Assembly (NCBI GenBank): GCA_010093485.1
Contig: MU001510.1
Coordinates: forward strand, 141,709-205,708
DNA length: 64,000 bases
Direction: 5' to 3'
Source of the DNA: Karstenula rhodostoma CBS 690.94
Taxonomy: Eukaryota; Ascomycota; Dothideomycetes; Pleosporales; Didymosphaeriaceae
This document shows, one piece after another, positions 46,379 to 56,892 of this stretch (positions are counted from its first letter, which is position 1; each line of letters begins with the position of its first letter). The position numbers and the translations under genes were made by a program. The notes below the pieces were generated by a model that ran no database searches, was not told where the DNA came from, and was given only the letters and a program-made list of their open reading frames with translations.

Positions 46379-47543
46379 TTATCTGCTAGCCGCCCGGTGG
46401 AGAAACTGAAACAAGTGTAGTTTTACGTGTGCCAGTAAGTAAGAACGGCCCTTGGTAAGCAACAATAACACGAAAGACCCCCAAGGACCTCTAGATGCGT
46501 TGTCAAATAGCCTATATAAACCAAGAAGTCAGCGTGGTCCACTAAAAGAAGAAATGAACGAAGGTCAACCTCTGTTGAGTGAGATGATAACAGGAAGTTT
46601 CAAGTAGCGTTGTAGACTTATGCTACTCAACAAGATGATGTCCACTTTACGAAATAGCGTTAACTTACTCAAAATCCCACATCTTCTTGCTTTGCGTAGA
46701 TTTGTCGCCATTCACTCGAAACCATATCCATTTCAGTTGCCCAAGAGCTTCGGAGACGGGGAGGAGGAGAGCAGCTCCGCTAACCTTTGCCAAGACTGAA
46801 ATGTAAGCGTTTAACGTCAATCCAAGCGGCCACCGTGGTAAAGGTCGATGCTGATAATGGTATAGAACAATTATTATGCCAACCATAGAAAGTGCACTGA
46901 AGGTCCAACTGATGATTTCTATTAGCCATCTTTTCACAACGTTTGGTGACGCGCTGTATTTCCACAGTTTCTGTTCGATCCATTGTGCGAAATTTGAAGC
47001 ACCGGAGCTTGCCTCCGGGGTTTCCGTGTTTTTAGCTTCATCCGCACCTTCGGCCTTTTCTGCGGTCCCTGGGGTTATCGGGCTGATATCGGGTTTGAAC
47101 GGAGCGTCCGGTATGCCGAGGCCTGCGGAAATCTGCCAGCCGCTGCGGTGACCTTGTTTGGACATCTGAGGCGAAACGGGCGAGAGGCCATTTCCACGAA
47201 ATCGCACGTGAAGTCTTGCTTCGTCGGGTCGGCGGAAAGCGGGTGGAGGGCGATGTGGACGAATAGGAATCGACATTTGACCTGGTGTCTGCAAGTTGAG
47301 GATCGGAACAGATAATCTTACTACAGATCGTGGCTGTGAAACGACCGTATGATAGGAAGGAGGAACAGGCGTTGACACTGATATGCAGTGAATGGGTTGG
47401 TTCTTCGAACTCGCTGAGCATTTAGGACATATGTGCTCGGGGACCTCGTCGGCTATTGAAGATGTTTGGTCATGAGTCGAGTCGAGATGAATGGCGATAT
47501 TGGTGTCAGCAACGGACATCGGGGTGACTGGCAAGTGCGACAT
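46379..47543 (-). CDS. DUF3176-family membrane protein, C-terminally short (335 aa)
   Basis: Exon 47543-46669 encodes a long disordered N-terminus, then two membrane segments (IISWTFSALSMVGIIIVLYH, and AYISVLAKVSGAALLLPVSE) and EALGQLKWIWF. It ends at GA/GTAAGT; reading on gives an instant stop. A 157-nt intron with a CGCTGAC branch point and ATATAG acceptor joins exon 46511-46379, which restores the family hallmark LFDNASRGPWGSFVLLLL. After TKGR the similarity stops and a TAA follows about 21 codons later. Full-length DUF3176 proteins, as I know them, are about 550-700 residues, so roughly half is missing. The break falls just upstream of the repeat-peptide gene's promoter. Function of the family is unknown. 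Confidence 0.75.
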
Positions 47544-49104
47544 CCTCCAGCAGGGAATTTAATTGTGTACCAATTCTGGCCTAGTCCACTTGACGAAGAA
47601 AGTATCGTTCTAGTGTGGTTGTAAAAACAGAAACTCACTCAGCAGAACCGTGAGGGTAGCAGGCGTTTAATCTACCAGCGGGGAGCGATGCAGCCGAACA
47701 TGTAGCGGCGAAGCTTGTTACAAACAAATGCATATCGTGTCTAATCGTGTGAGGCTCCAGATCGGTGAACAACGGACCGGTCACTAACAATAGACCAGGC
47801 GCGAGCCGCATGGCGGCAGATCAATGAGGCACAACTGTGCCGCCTTTTGAAAAGAGCCTCTGCACGCAGCTGCTGTTATGCAGGCGCTAGGATCAAACAT
47901 GGTAAACAAAACAGGGTTGTGGGAGGATGGAAGGAGGTTGGCGCCAGACGAAGGTCCAGTGTCGTCGTATTTTGGCAGCGAGTCTGATCACAGACGGTTA
48001 GCGTGGGCGCTTATAACCACGTGGCGCGTTTCCGATCACGAAGCATCATCACCCTGATCAAGCAGGCGCCAGATGAGTGAGACATACTTGATAGAAGCTA
48101 TCTATTCTCCATTGAGAGAAGTCTTTTCATGTGAATAGGAGAGCATCGCTGAGCTGGCTCTTTCTAGACGGAATAGCATTTATTGTTCCTATATCGGCTC
48201 CTTCCTACTCCTTCATCACATACAGCAGGATGAATGACTTAGTATCCATGTACCTCTGCAAGCGACTCCGAGGTACTTCCGACTAATTTTTTTTTCCCTC
48301 GCAGCCGATGGCGACCGCGCCGTAGGACAACCTTGAAGATTCTAAATGAGCCGGGCGCTTCCACCCAAGCGAGTGGCCCTACTTGCTCCAGCACAAAAAC
48401 CGGCGTATATGCGCGCGTCAGCTCTATCCTCCCGCCGCGGAAAGTCTATTTGTCCAAGTTTACTTATTACTCCTAACCGCTGCTTATGCACCGATCATGT
48501 CTTCAAAGAGCTGTTCAACGCTTCCTTTCCCCTCGGTCATGCATTAAGGCGGCACTTCTACCTATCCTTGTACCCGTGCACAACTCAGTTAGCCAATCAA
48601 GTCAAACACTGGACTTGCTTCAGCCCTCAAGCTTTGCTGAATGTGTACCAAAGAGGCTTGCCTTTATATTCTATTATGTAGCGTGAGAAAGACGCTCCAA
48701 ATGGATCTGATGCCGAGCCTCAACTTTCAAGGCGCCGCTTGATGGCGCGAAGACAAGGATTACCGAATCAGCTCCTATGTGGGTGTTGTTGCTTGGATGA
48801 AGCTCTCGACAAAGGGCCAGTACATCAGTTCGTAGTCTTTTGGGTCTGATATCGGTCCCATAGCCCTGATTCGCTACTACTTTCTGAACTGTATGATGAA
48901 CCTGTTTCGATGTTCTTTCTGGGAGCCTTTGCAGCAAAGCCACTGTCCCTTAAGTTGCGACTCTATGCTATGTGCTCATCAGGGACCGTGAAACAAGTCT
49001 CAGCCATCTACTCCGAAAGCCCATAGACGGTGCACTGGACATATGAAAGTATGCGTGCTAACGCCACTAGATCACGAATAGTGCCATATTTGTACGATAG
49101 CCCA
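47544..49104. other. Gene-poor interval
   Basis: A 111-codon plus frame (48346-48681) begins with ATG but has no recognisable features and is not called. Nothing else is supportable. Confidence 0.45.
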
Positions 49105-49998
49105 TCAGGGAATACTCTGAGACCACTCATGTACCTTGAAGACAGCAGCCGCAAACTCCTCCGGAGCCTCGAGAGGAAAAGCATGACCACAACGCACTTC
49201 CCACCGTTCGTGCTTCCCCGTAAAGAACTTCGCATGGTCCGCCGACCCCGCAGGCTTTAACGGATCCTCCAACCCATCCAACGTAATAGTCGGCACACTG
49301 ATCGCCGGCCTCCCTGCCAGCCTCTCCTCCAGCTCCTCCAACACCGGATCTCCAGCCTCCTTCCCAAGGTGAAACCGATAGCAATGTACCACTACATCAA
49401 CCCAGTCCTCGTTGTCAAACGCCTCGGCACTCTTCTCGAACGCCTCGTCAACACCGTCCCACCTCGGTGACCATTCCTCCCATAAGAGCTTGCACAACGC
49501 GCGTCGGTCGTTGGAAAGACACTCCCTCCCCCGCTCGCTTTGGAACAGATGCTGGTACCACATCACGCGCTCCAACGCCGGCGCAACAGCATGCTTCTGC
49601 CCCTCTACATCCGCGATGTCGTACCCCGCGTAGCTCACCAGCCCGGCCACGCGCTCGGGGAACAACGCAGCAGCTGCGCAGGAGGCGAGTCCGCCCCAGT
49701 CAAACCCCGCGAGGAGCGCCTTTGGAATGGCGAGGGCGTCCATAAGGGTGATGATGTCGGTTGCTAGGGCGGCTTGCTGGCCGCTTCGCATGATGCTTCG
49801 GGAGAGGAAGCGTGTTGGACCGTAGCCGCGTGTGTAGGGTATGATGACTCGAGCGCCGGCATTTTGGAGCATGGGTGCGACGGTGGAGTAGGCGTGGACG
49901 GAGTAGGGGAAGCCGTGGGAGAGGATGACGGGCCAGCCGGTGCGCGGGCCGAGGTCGAGGTAGTGGATCTCTAGGAGTTTGGTTTTGATGGATTGCAT
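49105..49998 (-). CDS. Alpha/beta-hydrolase, epoxide-hydrolase type (297 aa)
   Basis: The frame stays open upstream only to non-ATG codons, so the ATG at 49998 (MQSIKTKLLEIHYLDLGP) is the best start. Residues ~20-30 contain HGFPYSVHAY (oxyanion-hole HGxP motif), and the nucleophile elbow is AGFDWGG near residue 98. An Asp rather than Ser nucleophile indicates an epoxide hydrolase or related haloalkane-type enzyme. The catalytic His sits in CGHAFPLEAPEEF near the end. Cap-domain Tyr candidates occur in VMWYQHLF and VVHCYRFHLG. It would hydrolyse epoxides to diols in the cytosol. There is no intron or signal peptide. Confidence 0.88.
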   Translation of the reverse strand: MQSIKTKLLEIHYLDLGPRTGWPVILSHGFPYSVHAYSTVAPMLQNAGARVIIPYTRGYGPTRFLSRSIMRSGQQAALATDIITLMDALAIPKALLAGFDWGGLASCAAAALFPERVAGLVSYAGYDIADVEGQKHAVAPALERVMWYQHLFQSERGRECLSNDRRALCKLLWEEWSPRWDGVDEAFEKSAEAFDNEDWVDVVVHCYRFHLGKEAGDPVLEELEERLAGRPAISVPTITLDGLEDPLKPAGSADHAKFFTGKHERWEVRCGHAFPLEAPEEFAAAVFKVHEWSQSIP

Positions 49999-50411
49999 GG
50001 TGTGATTCGGACAGAAGGAATCTTTGGTCAAGTTGAACCGAAATAACAGGACTTTGAGCGTTTATCTATCGAGTTTTGTGTGTGTGTAGCAACACTTTGT
50101 TGTTTGTAAGACAGCTGTTGATCTCATTCCCGCGTGTATTTTGCCTATACGGGTTAGCGCGACAGTTAGTATACTCACGCTTACCATTGACATGAACCTC
50201 TTACAACGTCATCGTACTTGAATCAACCCTTGAAAGCGACCTCAGTCCCAGAATCTCATAATTTCTGTGTAATGGCAATCCCAGAGGCTCGAACTTTTTT
50301 GACTGACAGCACCTAGTCTAGCTACGTAGTACATGACCCCAAGTGCTACGTCCTTGTGAGGGCAAACTTCCGTATTACCTTCTGTCATATCCCTTCTCTT
50401 TCTTATTACCC
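49999..50411. other. Intergenic interval
   Basis: This holds the promoter of the epoxide hydrolase gene and the 3' flank of the next minus-strand gene. No gene is seen. Confidence 0.5.
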
Positions 50412-51479
50412 TCACGCAAACGAATGTGGAACCTTCGGCGGCTGCGTACTACTCCCATCCATTTCGACCGGCTGATTATTCGCCGAAAGCTCCTGCAGAG
50501 CATAGTTCGAATCCGCAACCTCATGAGCGTACTTCTCCTGCGGCACCGACTGCAGGTGCGTTTGGTTCACCAGGTAAACATTTGCCGGGCCGTGACCGTC
50601 AAGCTCGCCGCCTTTGGGTGCTGAATTCGATCCTCGCCGCCGGCGGAAGAGAAAGAATGCTCCGCCCCCGACGAGCGCCATGCCGACTACTGCACCGACG
50701 ACAGCGCCGCCTATTGTACCCCCAGAGATGCCGTTCTTGGACTCGGGCTCTGAACTTGGGGTGTTGAGCGTGTTTGCTATGAGGGACGTTGTTGAAACGT
50801 GAGTTGCTGTTGACGGGGATTGTGATCTGCGCGTGGAAGTCGAAGTAGTCGAAGTGATGGTTGATGCAGCTGATGTCGATATCGCAGTAAGAACTGAAAT
50901 GTCGACAATAGCAAGGGTGCTTGCCGATGGACTTGCAGAGCTGAGTGATGAGAAGGTTGCATTCATTTTCGCCTGGCTGACATTGCGGAATGGGTCCGCT
51001 GCGATTTCCCAGCATACGTTTATTTGATCTAGAAACCGGTCAGTTTCTTCTTTGCGATACGTTGATGAAGCTAGACTTGTCGAGGGTCTTACTGAAACGT
51101 TGCGTGCATTCTTCCCTAGATTGTTGATCAGTGCTGAACATTCACATTGGTATTGCGCGTAAACCCACCTTCCTTTCAAGCAACAGAAAGCATTGGAGCC
51201 GCTTGAGCATCCGATCTGGTTCGAAGCCGGTGTTTTCTCGTCCTCTCCCTCACATGGCGTCGAATTGTTCCAGCAGACTGCGTCATCCGCATCCGAGTCG
51301 CAGCAGTTATACAGATCAGTCAGCCCATCATGCGCGCAAATCGATGGCGCGATGCACTGCCATGACATCCCCGGGCACAGCCAATTCGAAGCCTCGGTAG
51401 TGTAGTGGAATTTGTCGTATGCCGCGAATGCCCTCGTTCCGAGAAACAAAGCTATCGATAGTATCGCCGAACGAGTCAT
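50412..51479 (-). CDS. Cys-rich single-pass surface protein with Ser/Thr stalk (316 aa)
   Basis: Three exons (51479-51169, 51115-51093, 51028-50412) give 317 codons. Introns of 53 and 64 nt flank a 23-nt micro-exon; splicing it in yields FCCLKGREECTQRFNQINVC, a Cys-pattern continuation lost if the unspliced frame is read. The signal peptide is MTRSAILSIALFLGTRAFA. The ectodomain has about twelve Cys (WLCPGMSWQC, LYNCCDSD and others), then a Ser/Thr-rich stalk likely O-glycosylated, a membrane helix (GGTIGGAVVGAVVGMALVGG), an Arg-rich stop-transfer and a cytosolic tail. This is the layout of fungal wall-stress-sensor-like receptors. An upstream ATG at 51629 stays in frame but would hide the signal peptide. 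Confidence 0.82.
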   Translation of the reverse strand: MTRSAILSIALFLGTRAFAAYDKFHYTTEASNWLCPGMSWQCIAPSICAHDGLTDLYNCCDSDADDAVCWNNSTPCEGEDEKTPASNQIGCSSGSNAFCCLKGRWVYAQYQCECSALINNLGKNARNVSVRPSTSLASSTYRKEETDRFLDQINVCWEIAADPFRNVSQAKMNATFSSLSSASPSASTLAIVDISVLTAISTSAASTITSTTSTSTRRSQSPSTATHVSTTSLIANTLNTPSSEPESKNGISGGTIGGAVVGAVVGMALVGGGAFFLFRRRRGSNSAPKGGELDGHGPANVYLVNQTHLQSVPQEKYAHEVADSNYALQELSANNQPVEMDGSSTQPPKVPHSFA

Positions 51480-52654
51480 GATGCTGTATGAAACTTGTCG
51501 GAACGGTGGGTGCTGCGCGAAGTTACGATGCAAAAGGAAGAACGTCCGTCGAGACCACCGCACGCACACGCGGGTGGCTATGCGCTCAGCTTTAATATGC
51601 GGGAGGATTATCCTCGTAGGAGGTTTCATGCCAGTGGCTCAGGGCCATGATGCACCTGATACAGGGGGCATCCGCCACCGTTTGTAACGGCCAGAAACCT
51701 TGGGAGAATGTCACACAGAATGAGGCATTGGTTCGTCGATCTTGGCGTCGTGGTGGTTGTTTGAAAGTTAGGAGACGGGGAGAGCTACCGTAATCTCTTG
51801 ATTAGTGTATGTCGCCAGGACGATCTGGTCGGCGATAGGATAGCGGACTCCCTTTACAATAGTCGCAGGTTTTCCAAAATGTCGATTTAGCGCTATCAAT
51901 CTGCCGGAGAAGCAAGTGACTTGTTGACTTGAAGAATCAATTATAGAATGCGACAGCGAAGGTGACCGCGTCTCTCCATCTTCTTCATCTAATTCTCGAA
52001 TGTGTATACGCCTATCAACAGCTGTTTCGGGACGAAGACGTTGCGTCTGTTTCAGGTTGAGGTGCCGAAGTCCGTAGCGATATGGCAGATTTGTATCGTC
52101 AAGTTTTAGTTAATCGCCTGGCTAGCACGTGGAAACCCCTAGATCGTGATTAGATGCCAGGTTGGGGCGCGAAAATGAAGGGTGTTCGGTGGAAATTAGC
52201 GACAGATGAAAGGTGGGCACGCGCTCCTGTCGTCACCAAGGCGTGCGCTCTATTCCGATGAACATCCAGGTATCTCTATGTAACAGCGTTTAGTCAAGCG
52301 CTGCAGTATGATTCGAACGGCATTCATTGTACCAACACATATACTACACAAAATCCTCCCAGGATCAAACAAAAAACACCGCCGCCATGCCAACCGTAAA
52401 CGCCGTCCCATGGATACATGCAGATCGATAATCCAGAAAAGCAAATTCCACCCAGCCCAACCAACGTATACATAGCAAGAGATATGGCAGGTAGCTTGAG
52501 CTTTTTACTCTACTTTTCTTTCTCCAAAACTCCGATAATGCCCAAGATTGTTACGCGTGTGAGGTATCAGTGCGGACGAGGCGCGACGGTGCATCGTAAT
52601 ACAATATTTACAGTTCGACGATCGCGGTGAGCGTACATGAATGGTTCAGTCCAT
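51480..52654. other. Intergenic interval
   Basis: No supportable gene is seen between the surface-protein promoter and the oxidoreductase 3' end. Confidence 0.5.
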
Positions 52655-54648
52655 TTACCAAGTTTCCTACGATTTGTCAGTCAGGATCTCTCGAGCCAGA
52701 AAGGGAGGCTTACGGCGATGTATTGTCCGTCTTCCTTCTTCTTGTTCCAGAACTCATGAGCTTCGGCTTCACTAACTCCACCCTTTTGCATGGCTACCTC
52801 CACAAGAGCCTGCTCCACACCCTCACCCATACCCTTGCTGCTTCCGCAGACGAAAATACGACCGTCGAGGGCGTTGACGACGAACCAGACAATGTCGGCC
52901 TGGAGGCGCACCTCGTCCTGGACGTACTTGGCGTCGCTTGCCCCGACCTTGACCTTGCGACTTTGCACAACCTTCTTGATTTCGCGCTCATGGTCGCCGA
53001 GTTCGCCGGAGTAAAGCTCGTCTACCATGGAATCGCGTACACCTTGAATCAACCAAATCTTGTTTGCGCAGTTTGCGTTCTTCAATCTGTTGAGAATGAA
53101 ACCACGGAAGGGAGCCATGCCCACCCCAGCACCAATGAGCACCATCGGGCCATCTCCCCCAAATTGGCGTGAGAGCGGGTTGGACATGAGTCCACGGAAC
53201 ATGGGTACGCGGAGATCAAGAACGCCCGGGTCGATGCCCTCGTTCTCTGCCTTGATGAACTGAAGGGCTAGGCGTTCCATGAAGCCACTCCCTACGCCCG
53301 TTCGAGTACCATTTTCAGTGTGCCAGTCGGGGGATTCATGGACAGTGACAGCCACCTCGATGAGGCGACGGTTTCCAGGCAATCCAGGGCGAGCGGCTGA
53401 GACGTGAGGGTCGTTGGAGAGCGAGTAGAAACGCGGCATGAGCTGGTGGAGGTTTGAGAGCAAAGCAGGTAGAGGAGGCTTCGAGGACGGGAAAGCGTTC
53501 AGAAGCTGAGCTATGGTAAGGTGAGATGTCGTGCGGAGATCGCAGAAGGCGGCCTGTCCCTGGGCCGAACTCAGATACATGAGAATCTTCTTCTCGTTTG
53601 GTGCATCCGCATGCTCGGCCATGAGCCGGAGCAGGTGTTTGGTGGGAGGGAACGACTGCAAATCTACACACCAGGTAAGCAGCTCTCGACGCGTGGTGAC
53701 AAGCTCGCGTGCCTGCTCGTCTCCCCAGATGGTAGGCCAACGACCGGTGAAGGTCTTGAGGGTGGCTGGCTTGTCGCGGACGAAGTTTGGAATGCAGAGC
53801 ACGTCGAAAAGTTCATCGACGATCTCCTTCGAGTTTGGCGGGCAAACACCAATGGCACCTCCGACCTTGAACTCGACACCGCCCTCATCAGGGTAATCCG
53901 TAACGTCGATGTCGAAGTGGAAGGTTCTCTTCTCGGCACCAGGCTTGGTCAGTTCGCGGGCGTGGTACAGAGGCGCCGAGTATACGTCATAGGGCGGGTG
54001 CGGCTTCATGTACTTTGGGGGTTCTTTGTGGACTTTGGAGACATGGTGGGTCTCGGCCGAGGGCAGTTTATCGAAGACCATGTTGACCGGAGGCAGCGGC
54101 GTCGCGTCTGTGAGCTCGCTGTCAAGAGCCAGGGGACCCAATCGCAGATTTAGGCTTCTGAAGGCTTGGTTGTCTGGGATAACCACGGGTAGGAAGTTGG
54201 GTGATGCGGTGTCGGGGGCCAATGTCTTGAGCAAGCAGCACCCGCCTCCGCAGCATTGGTTGATGAGCTGGGTGGCAGTCTCGCCATCGCCCAATATTCT
54301 CCGAATGTCGGAGGGGTTCTCTGAGATGAGGGTGGTGGAGGCGCGGCGGGGACGCGACTGTTGGTTGAAGTTGACGGTAGCGGCGGGCAGCTCCTGCAGC
54401 TTGTCGACGATCTCGTCCATTTGGCGCTCCGGCTCAGTGTTGGGGGTCAATGGGGCCTCGGAGTCGTCGCTGCTGGTGTTGCTCCATATCATGGACTCGC
54501 CGAGCGATTGCGGCGACGTGTGCTCGACGTGCTGGTGCGGACTCGCGGGCTTCAGGGTGAGCTCGGGCACGTCGCGTGGCTCGCAGGGGATTGGGTCGTC
54601 GGGATGCGAGGTTGCGGTCGTGGGTATGATGGTGTGTTGGGTGTCCAT
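52655..54648 (-). CDS. Diflavin-reductase-like FAD/NADPH oxidoreductase without FMN domain (648 aa)
   Basis: A large exon (54648-52714) and a four-codon last exon (52666-52655) are joined across a 47-nt intron; the C-terminus becomes QYIAETW, with the terminal aromatic typical of this superfamily. The C-terminal ~430 residues match cytochrome-P450/sulfite-reductase-type FAD and NADPH domains: RFYSLSNDP (FAD), GVGSGFMERL, GAGVGMAPFRGFI (NADPH) and IFVCGSSKGM. The N-terminal ~200 residues are not flavodoxin; they are disordered and include a Cys cluster QCCGGGCC near residue 160. The electron acceptor is unknown. The ATG at 54648 is the first in frame, although a branch/acceptor pair just upstream (GCTAACATGGCCCACTGCAG) hints at a leader intron. 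Confidence 0.85.
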
Positions 54649-55959
54649 GGTAGGGGGTGTGTGGGCGAAGAAGCGGGAAGGCGGGCGGCGGAAAGGCGCT
54701 TTTGAAGGCGCGACACGGACGCGGGCTGCAGTGGGCCATGTTAGCAAGCCTGACTCGGGAACAGGACAGCAGCGAGGCAGGCGTGTCTCTCGGGGTGGTG
54801 AATTGATTGCGCATCGGGTGGGCGTGCGTGGACAGGGCTCGGGCCGTGCAGAGGTGCAGAGGAGCAGATGTGCGCAGGTGCAGAGGATGTGAATCAGATA
54901 ATTCCGTTATCTGATCGTGGGGCGCGCTGGGATTGGCTCACCTCGCAGTGGCGAACAGGAGGAGTGAAGGAGTGACAGCCGCCGCAACAAGGCGTGGGGA
55001 GGATGGACTGGCGACACGGTGGCAGGGCCCTCGCTAGGCGTAGGCGTAGGCGTAGGCGTAGGCGGGTGCTGGTGATGTTGTGGGAGGAGTAGTAATTGCG
55101 AGGAGAATGGGGTGGGTGACTGGTGATGACGAGCTTGGACGGCGGGCGGCGGGCCCCTTCTTGCATCCGGCATGGATGCATCATGATGGGCAGAGCCAAA
55201 AGCAGAGGCTCATCGGAGACGCGGAACTGGGCTTCCTTCCCGCCTTGCCCCAGCCCAGCCCAGCCCGGCCGTGTGCCCAACAATGCAGGCAGCTCTCTAG
55301 AAGCCCCATGGAAGCGGCCGGAGACGCCCACTTCGGATCGCTTTGTACTGTGCCCTGCATCTCACCGCAAACCATCTCGCAGCCGACGCAATGGTGGCGC
55401 GTCGAATCGGACCACTGCCTCGCCTCGGTCCGAGCACAACCGTTTCGAAACAGCACACCGAACAGCAGCGAGCACAGCATCATGGCATATGGCATGACTT
55501 GTCGAGCGACTTGGGTACTCTCCAAGCACTGGGGTACAGCTTGGCGGCCCCACAACAACCGTTGACGATGCCATGGCCCTGCTCCCATCCTTTCCAACAC
55601 GGTGCCGCGTGAACATGAACTCGCACACGTTACCTCCATGATGACTATACCCAACACCAGCAAGCCGCCGCAAGTTTCTTCTGGCGTACCGGCTACCGCA
55701 TTTCTTCTGCGAGCCAGAGCTAGCGAACCCCTTTGGGTCCCACCCTTATCTGAGAGCTCATGATGCCCACATAACATTATCAGATGCAATCCACACCATG
55801 GCGCTGGGTACTTGAGTGACGCTACCATCTGATAGCGCACACGGGTTGCGTCGGGGACACTTTACAGATCCATCCTTGCCAGGTGAGATGAACACCCCAC
55901 GCTCTCGCACCCATGCAAAACCCTTTGGCGATTGCATGTCTTCGGTCCCTCGGTCGTTG
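54649..55959. other. GC-rich intergenic interval
   Basis: Several long frames are open on both strands because of GC-rich sequence, but none has a coherent product. A (GTAGGC)n repeat of five units lies at about 55035-55064. Confidence 0.5.
55035..55064 (+). repeat. (GTAGGC)n tandem repeat
   Basis: Five exact copies of a 6-bp unit. Confidence 0.9.
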
Positions 55960-56446
55960 TTAGCCCCACCAACAGGCACGGTGCGACATCGGTGGCTGCA
56001 TCTCGATTTCATCATCGGATGCTAGCGTGTCGTAGATTTGTGAATATGTGGTTTTCTGATTGTTGACTCCAACTACAAAGTAGTGTCCCGTAAAGTGGTA
56101 GACAAACATGGACTGCCGTCCGTCCAAAGGTGATACAAAAGGAATTTGTGAATACAACCCCGTGTGCAACACAGGCCTGAAGTCGCCAAACGCCCTCTTC
56201 TCGCTCATCAACCCCTTGAAATACACTGCCTCATGCTTGGGCGGCTTGTTCTCCCCTGTTGCCCACCTGCTTATCCTCCTGCACCTTGCTCGACTCCGCC
56301 ATGTTTCTCGTTCCGCCGAAATGGCGGTTCTGGCTTACGATCGGTAGCAGGAAAGCGCGTGGGTGGCAGCTGGTGGTCGCTCGTTGTGCCATGGTCGTAG
56401 AGGTTCTGAACATGATGATTGTTGCAAAAGTCCGAGTCACGCGCAT
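55960..56446 (-). pseudogene. Broken cupin-like gene with frameshift and repeat insertion
   Basis: The reading starts at 56446 with a mitochondrial-leader-like, basic sequence (FRTSTTMAQRATTSCHPRAF), then MAESSKVQEDKQ, and stops early at 56231. Shifting one base near 56260 (in AACAGGGGAG) continues as ENKPPKHEAVYFKGLMSEKR and FGDFRPVLHTGLYSQI, which resembles the start of small cupin proteins. The match ends exactly where the dispersed repeat copy B begins. Beyond the repeat an 11-bp duplication repeats the YSQI codons and 24 more residues follow to a stop. The frameshift, insertion and missing cupin barrel all argue for a pseudogene. The cupin assignment itself rests on a short segment. Confidence 0.45.
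56036..56154 (+). mobile_element. Dispersed repeat copy B with 11-bp flanking duplication
   Basis: A 97-bp insert (56047-56143) matching copy A is flanked by the direct repeat ATTTGTGAATA at 56036-56046 and 56144-56154. This is what a transposition target-site duplication looks like; 9-11 bp would suit a Mutator-like element and variable lengths a SINE-like one. No clear terminal inverted repeats are visible and it encodes nothing. Insert plus duplication is 108 bp, so the host frame was preserved. Confidence 0.6.
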
Positions 56447-56634
56447 TGATACGCGGGTATGGGTGCTCGAGATGTGCCCATCTTCGCAATGCCGTCATGT
56501 CGTTATTACGCCCATCGAACGCGTCTGGAGCTTCTCCATGACATCACCATCCACACCCATGCCGCTGACACATCACTGCCTTGCGTGCCCTCTCGCACAG
56601 CACCCCCCTTAATGTGTTTTCTAAATCACCGCCG

Positions 56635-56892
56635 TTAGTCATCTACGTCGCATCCGTAGAGCATTGGTAGCTTTACCTGCTGATGTGACGCTTTACTTTG
56701 CTCGCTGGTCGAGCCCGTGGTTTTCACCGTGTTGGTCTTGTTTGCTCGCACCGCAGACGGCATATGCAGCCACTCCTTGAAATGGAACATCTCGTCTGAA
56801 TAGTGATGCACGTGCGGAGTGCGCGTGTAATCGAGCATTTGCGAATTGGAGCCGTAGGCCGAACTGACCGCGTAGTAACCGAAGGTCGACAT
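56635..56892 (-). CDS. Possible small hypothetical protein (85 aa)
   Basis: An ATG at 56892 opens an 85-codon frame rich in Tyr, Ser and His (MSTFGYYAVSSAYGSNSQML). It has no signal or membrane segment. A TATA-like sequence (TATTAGT) is only weakly placed upstream. It may be a real small gene or chance. Confidence 0.35.
   Translation of the reverse strand: MSTFGYYAVSSAYGSNSQMLDYTRTPHVHHYSDEMFHFKEWLHMPSAVRANKTNTVKTTGSTSEQSKASHQQVKLPMLYGCDVDD

Noticed and set aside
46665..46670. DUF3176 gene ending at GAGTAA
   Set aside because: GTAAGT there is a splice donor; a phase-correct 157-nt intron leads to the family's FDNASRGPWGS motif.
45500..48000. A complete dikaritin-type RiPP cluster
   Set aside because: No DUF3328 (UstYa-like), tyrosinase or P450 gene is visible around the precursor; only a DUF3176 gene adjoins it.
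48346..48681. 111-codon plus frame
   Set aside because: No motif, no coding bias and no splice signals; left as intergenic.
55181..55840. 219-codon minus-strand frame
   Set aside because: Composition is not protein-like, other strands are equally open and no domain is visible.
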